Shown here in pieces: positions 60,770 through 64,000 of a stretch of DNA of 64,000 nt. The notes below the pieces were generated by a model that searched no databases, was not told the origin of the DNA, and was given only the letters and a program-made list of their open reading frames with translations. The position numbers were made by a program, and so were the translations under genes. Origin of the DNA: Lacinutrix sp. MedPE-SW (GTDB lineage: Bacteria; Bacteroidota; Bacteroidia; Flavobacteriales; Flavobacteriaceae); assembly GCF_001874145.1 (NCBI RefSeq), contig NZ_MPCX01000011.1, forward strand, positions 62,001-126,000. The letters run 5' to 3'. Numbering within the stretch: the stretch's first letter is position 1; each line of letters opens with the position of its first letter.

Positions 60770-61021
60770 TTATATAGCAGCAACGTGTTTTGCTAAACCA
60801 GACTTTAAATTGGCAGCTTTATTAGCATGAATTACATTTTTCTTAGCTAATTTATCTAACATAGAGAATACAGAAGGTAATAAAGCTTCAGCTTCTTTCT
60901 TATCTGTTAACTCACGTAATTTCTTAATCGCATTACGAGTCGTCTTGTGCTGATATTTATTTCTTAAACGCTTAGTTTCAGTTTGTCTAATTCTTTTAAG
61001 CGCTGACTTATGATTTGCCAT
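60770..61021 (-). CDS. rpsT: 30S ribosomal protein S20
   Basis: 83 residues, basic and helical, opening with [20 protein letters not shown] and containing [16 protein letters not shown], the S20 signatures. It binds 16S rRNA early in 30S assembly. The tRNA-Glu gene ends 30 nt upstream of its start, so both may share a transcript. Confidence 0.97.
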   Translation of the reverse strand: MANHKSALKRIRQTETKRLRNKYQHKTTRNAIKKLRELTDKKEAEALLPSVFSMLDKLAKKNVIHANKAANLKSGLAKHVAAI

Positions 61022-61050
61022 TAGTTTATATTTTCTTTATTAAAAAATTG

Positions 61051-61122
61051 TAGCCCGTAGGGGAATCGAACCCCTCTTACATGGATGAAAACCATGCGTC
61101 CTAGCCGATAGACGAACGGGCC
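61051..61122 (-). tRNA. tRNA-Glu (anticodon TTC)
   Basis: 72 nt. Acceptor GGCCCGT/ACGGGCT with G-U at the end, anticodon stem CATGG/CCATG with a loop containing TTC, and T arm GGGGTTCGATTCCCC. CCA not encoded. Confidence 0.96.
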
Positions 61123-61274
61123 ATTTATTTAAGAGTGTGCAAATATATAATATTTTTTTTACTCTGCAAAAACTTATTTTAAATAACTTAACAATGTTTC
61201 CATTGCGGATGCAAAAATACAACTAATTTCTACTTTTGCAATACTTATTTAATTTTTTTTTTATTTTTTTTTAA

Positions 61275-62753
61275 TTAATATGCTTTTGCAAATAAAACTC
61301 TTCTTTTAGAAGGCTTTCCAGAATACACACAAACACCCTCAACTAACTCACCGTCAATAGGTAAGCAACGTATGGTTGCTTTAGTGATTTCTTTTATCTT
61401 ATCTTCAGTTTCAATTGTACCATCCCAATGTGCTGAAATAAAACCACCTTTTTCTTTTAAAACAGATTTAAATTCTTCAAAATTTTCTACTTCAGTAATG
61501 TGAGAATTTCTAAAATCTAATGCTTTATTAAAAAGCGAATCTTGAATTTCCACCATTAATCCTTCTACTTTTTCTATTAAAGACTCTAAAGAGACTGTTT
61601 CTTTAGTTAACGTATCTCTACGAGCTAACTCAACAGTTCCATTTTCTAAATCTCTTGCTCCAATGGCTATACGTAATGGTACACCTTGTAATTCATGCTG
61701 TGCAAATTTAGCGCCTGGTCTATGTGTGGTCCTATTATCAAACTTTACCGTAATATGTTTAGCACGTAAATCTTTCATTATACCATTTACAACATCTGTA
61801 ATTTGCTCTAATTGCTCATCGGTTTTATATATAGGAACAATTACTACTTGATTTGGTGCTAAGTTTGGTGGTAGCACCAAACCTTGATCATCACTATGTG
61901 TCATTATTAAGGCTCCCATTAATCTTGTTGAAACTCCCCAAGACGTAGCCCAAACATAATCTTGTTTTCCTTCTTTGTTAGTAAACTTAACATCAAAAGC
62001 TTTTGCAAAATTTTGTCCTAAAAAATGAGATGTTCCTGCTTGTAATGCTTTTCCATCTTGCATTAAAGCTTCTATACAATATGTCTCTTCTGCTCCTGCA
62101 AATCGTTCACTTTCAGATTTCAATCCTTGGACAACAGGAATAGCCATAAATTCTTCTGCGAAAGTTGCATAAACATTATTCATTGTTTCTGCTTCCGTAA
62201 TAGCTTCGGTTCTTGTTTCATGTGCTGTATGTCCTTCTTGCCATAAAAATTCTGCTGTACGTAAAAATAACCTTGTACGCATTTCCCATCTAACAACATT
62301 TGCCCATTGGTTAATTAATAATGGTAAATCTCTATAAGATTGTATCCATCCTTTATATGTATTCCAAATAATAGCTTCACTTGTTGGTCTAACTACAAGT
62401 TCTTCTTCTAATTTAGCTTCAGGATCAACTCTAAGTTTTCCTTCATTGTCAGGGTCATTCTGCAATCTATAATGAGTTACAACTGCACATTCTTTTGCGA
62501 AACCTTCTGCATTTTTTTCTTCAGCTTCGAATAGGCTTTTAGGTACAAATAATGGGAAATATGCATTTTGATGTCCTGTTTCTTTAAACATTCTATCTAA
62601 TTCGGCTTGCATTTTCTCCCAAATAGCGTAACCATAAGGCTTAATAACCATACAACCTCTTACCGCTGAATTCTCTGCTAAATCGGCCTTGACAACCAAT
62701 TCGTTATACCATTTTGAATAATCTTCTGCTCTACTCGTGAGTTTTTTGCTCAT
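61275..62753 (-). CDS. proS: prolyl-tRNA synthetase, archaeal/eukaryote-type
   Basis: 492 residues, a length typical of the ProS type without the bacterial editing insertion. Class II motifs are seen: motif 2 [20 protein letters not shown], the proline site QEGHTAHET and motif 3 [16 protein letters not shown], then an anticodon domain and a C-terminal zinc-binding-like part ending FAKAY. It loads proline on tRNA-Pro. Monocistronic, upstream of tRNA-Glu and rpsT. Confidence 0.96.
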   Translation of the reverse strand: MSKKLTSRAEDYSKWYNELVVKADLAENSAVRGCMVIKPYGYAIWEKMQAELDRMFKETGHQNAYFPLFVPKSLFEAEEKNAEGFAKECAVVTHYRLQNDPDNEGKLRVDPEAKLEEELVVRPTSEAIIWNTYKGWIQSYRDLPLLINQWANVVRWEMRTRLFLRTAEFLWQEGHTAHETRTEAITEAETMNNVYATFAEEFMAIPVVQGLKSESERFAGAEETYCIEALMQDGKALQAGTSHFLGQNFAKAFDVKFTNKEGKQDYVWATSWGVSTRLMGALIMTHSDDQGLVLPPNLAPNQVVIVPIYKTDEQLEQITDVVNGIMKDLRAKHITVKFDNRTTHRPGAKFAQHELQGVPLRIAIGARDLENGTVELARRDTLTKETVSLESLIEKVEGLMVEIQDSLFNKALDFRNSHITEVENFEEFKSVLKEKGGFISAHWDGTIETEDKIKEITKATIRCLPIDGELVEGVCVYSGKPSKRRVLFAKAY

Positions 62754-62853
62754 ATACAGTGTTTTGGCACAAATTTTGTGACTATGTTAAAAAAAGAAAT
62801 AGTTGGACAAAACTAACTATTTTTGTTATGTTCAACAATAAAATCTCATAGTT

Positions 62854-63810
62854 ATGCAATTAAAAAAATACTTACTTAATAAATTACCAGCAATTACTGG
62901 TTTAATTTTGGTGTTTAGTCTCACTTCGTGTGGCTCTTATCAATATGTTGGACAAGAGAGTGATGGTATTTACGTAGATGATACTTCAACACAAGAAGTC
63001 ACTTATGCTGAAGTTGAAGAAAGTTCTAATAGCGACTATTATAAAAATTATTTTAAAGAAAAATCTCTAGAATTAGAAGCTGCAGACAACGAAGTATTTG
63101 TTGATATTGATTCTTATCAAGGAAATTACGAAGAAGGTGTTGAATCTGAAGGTTACGGTGCTTGGGGTGACAATGGTAATGAGGTTACTATAAATGTTTA
63201 TGATAACAATTACAGTAATTGGGGATGGACAATGCCATATTGGGGATGGAATAGATTTGGCTGGAATCGACCTTATTACGGTTGGAATTCAGGTTTTGGC
63301 TTTAATGGATTTGGTTGGAATGCTGGTTTTGGATTTAGTGGAGGTTTCTACAATCCTTATTGGTTTCCAAACTATGGCTATGGATTTGGCTACTCTAATT
63401 ACTATAATACTGGTTATTATTACAATAGACGTGGCGCATTTAATAGAAGTAGAAGAAATGCTTTAGCTTCAAGGTACACTTCATTAAATGGTAGAAATTA
63501 TAATAATTCTGCAAGGTTAAGAAGTAACTCGACAAGAACACGTTCTAGAGTAAACAGTTCAACTAGATTTAATAACAACAATAATACAAATATTAGAACT
63601 AGATCTAGAGTTAAAACAAATTCATCTACTTCGCCTTCAAGAGTAAAAAGTAATAGAACTAGGGTAAGAAGTAATACTACTCCAACTAGAACTCGTACAA
63701 GAGTAAACTCTACTCCTAGATCTAATCGCTCATACAGTAGTCCATCTAGAAGCTCAAGCTCATCAAGAGCTTCTTCTGGTTCAAGATCAAGTTCTCGTAG
63801 AAGAGGATAA
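62854..63810 (+). CDS. lipoprotein with Gly/aromatic and Arg/Ser low-complexity regions
   Basis: 318 residues. Lipobox VFSLTSCGSY near residue 27; an acidic N-terminal part (to about 115); a Gly/Trp/Tyr/Phe-rich stretch (about 120-200, for example WGWNRFGWNRPYYGW); then an Arg/Ser/Thr/Asn tail (about 200-318, RTRSRV units) ending SSRRRG. In Flavobacteriia such genes sit next to proS and the outer-membrane transporter that follows, sometimes under misleading names. Function unknown; the basic tail could bind lipopolysaccharide, nucleic acid or peptidoglycan. Divergent from proS, 28 bp before the next gene. Confidence 0.8.
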   Translation: MQLKKYLLNKLPAITGLILVFSLTSCGSYQYVGQESDGIYVDDTSTQEVTYAEVEESSNSDYYKNYFKEKSLELEAADNEVFVDIDSYQGNYEEGVESEGYGAWGDNGNEVTINVYDNNYSNWGWTMPYWGWNRFGWNRPYYGWNSGFGFNGFGWNAGFGFSGGFYNPYWFPNYGYGFGYSNYYNTGYYYNRRGAFNRSRRNALASRYTSLNGRNYNNSARLRSNSTRTRSRVNSSTRFNNNNNTNIRTRSRVKTNSSTSPSRVKSNRTRVRSNTTPTRTRTRVNSTPRSNRSYSSPSRSSSSSRASSGSRSSSRRRG

Positions 63811-63837
63811 AATTAAATATATAGATTTATAAATTTT

Positions 63838-64000
63838 ATGAAAAAGATAATATTCGTTTTCGTAGGCATACTTAGTATGTCTACTCTTTACAGTCAAAGT
63901 ACAAATGATGCCTTAAGATACAGTAATGGAGAAATTATTGGCTCTGCTAGATTTAAAGCATTAAGTGGAGCTTTTGGAGCGCTTGGTGGGGATTTAAGTG
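63838..64000 (+). CDS. OmpP1/FadL-type outer-membrane transporter, start only
   Basis: 54 codons before the edge: a signal peptide (MKKIIFVFVGILSMSTLYSQ) then ALRYSNGEI and ARFKALSGAFGALGGDLS, the N-terminal plug-like signature of FadL/TodX-type proteins often named hemin receptor in Flavobacteriia. It transports hydrophobic compounds through the outer membrane. The rest lies outside the window. Confidence 0.78.
   Translation, partial: MKKIIFVFVGILSMSTLYSQSTNDALRYSNGEIIGSARFKALSGAFGALGGDLS

Overview
The window reads as chromosomal DNA of a marine-type member of the Flavobacteriaceae (Bacteroidota). It is AT-rich, has TAnnTTTG-type -7 promoter elements, a secreted protein with a type IX secretion C-terminal sorting domain, Bacteroidota-style curli genes, BT_3928-, DUF4293- and DUF3667-family genes, and a Rho factor with a long Asn/Lys/Gln-rich insertion. 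The genus cannot be fixed from the sequence.

Layout. 1-3.8 kb: a leftward curli (functional amyloid) operon, csgA-csgB-csgE-csgF-csgG, with csgG running off the left edge; the CsgE protein carries an extra N-terminal domain that looks like CsgH. 4.0-7.4 kb: two unrelated glutamine synthetases, type III (leftward) and type II (rightward), separated by a short region with three inverted repeats. 7.5-10.4 kb: a Ca/Na antiporter and a secreted endonuclease I-type nuclease. 11.0-11.4 kb: a 50-residue small protein and tRNA-Arg(ACG).

11.33-32.91 kb: a 21.6-kb integrative element inserted in the 3' end of tRNA-Arg. It is bounded by a 47-bp direct repeat of the tRNA 3' end and carries at both ends an identical 25-bp block made of tandem 11-mers, probably integrase arm sites. 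The right part holds the mobile core: tyrosine recombinase, HTH/excisionase-like protein, a 40-residue zinc ribbon, a primase-helicase-type ATPase and an iteron-like GTTGT-rich region. The cargo is a 15-kb leftward metal-resistance operon: TonB receptor, Fur-family regulator, DUF3703, Zn/Cd-type P1B ATPase, CusA/CusC/CusB efflux pump, two HMA proteins, a CDF transporter and a DUF305 protein. I found no relaxase or type IV secretion genes.

32.96-45.6 kb: a block devoted to sulfide and persulfide metabolism: two YeeE/YedE proteins, cytochrome bd oxidase (CydAB), two persulfide-dioxygenase/rhodanese fusions, a single-domain rhodanese, a sulfide:quinone oxidoreductase, a 1-Cys peroxiredoxin, a TauE/SafE exporter, an HMA protein with two envelope proteins, and a Crp/Fnr regulator. 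Eight copies of one palindrome, GTAAC-N4-GTTAC, sit upstream of the transcription units here, seven of them 45-64 nt before a start codon, and I noticed none elsewhere in the window. I read this as the regulon of the local Crp/Fnr protein, which has an unusual Cys cluster and an altered recognition helix. This is the most interesting system in the window.

45.7-64 kb: mostly ordinary housekeeping genes (ohr, clpS, prmA, tpiA, folP, cdaA, an MsbA-like ABC transporter, truA, rho, rpsT, tRNA-Glu, proS) with small conserved Bacteroidota genes between them. It ends in a lipoprotein with a low-complexity Arg/Ser tail and the start of an outer-membrane transporter gene.
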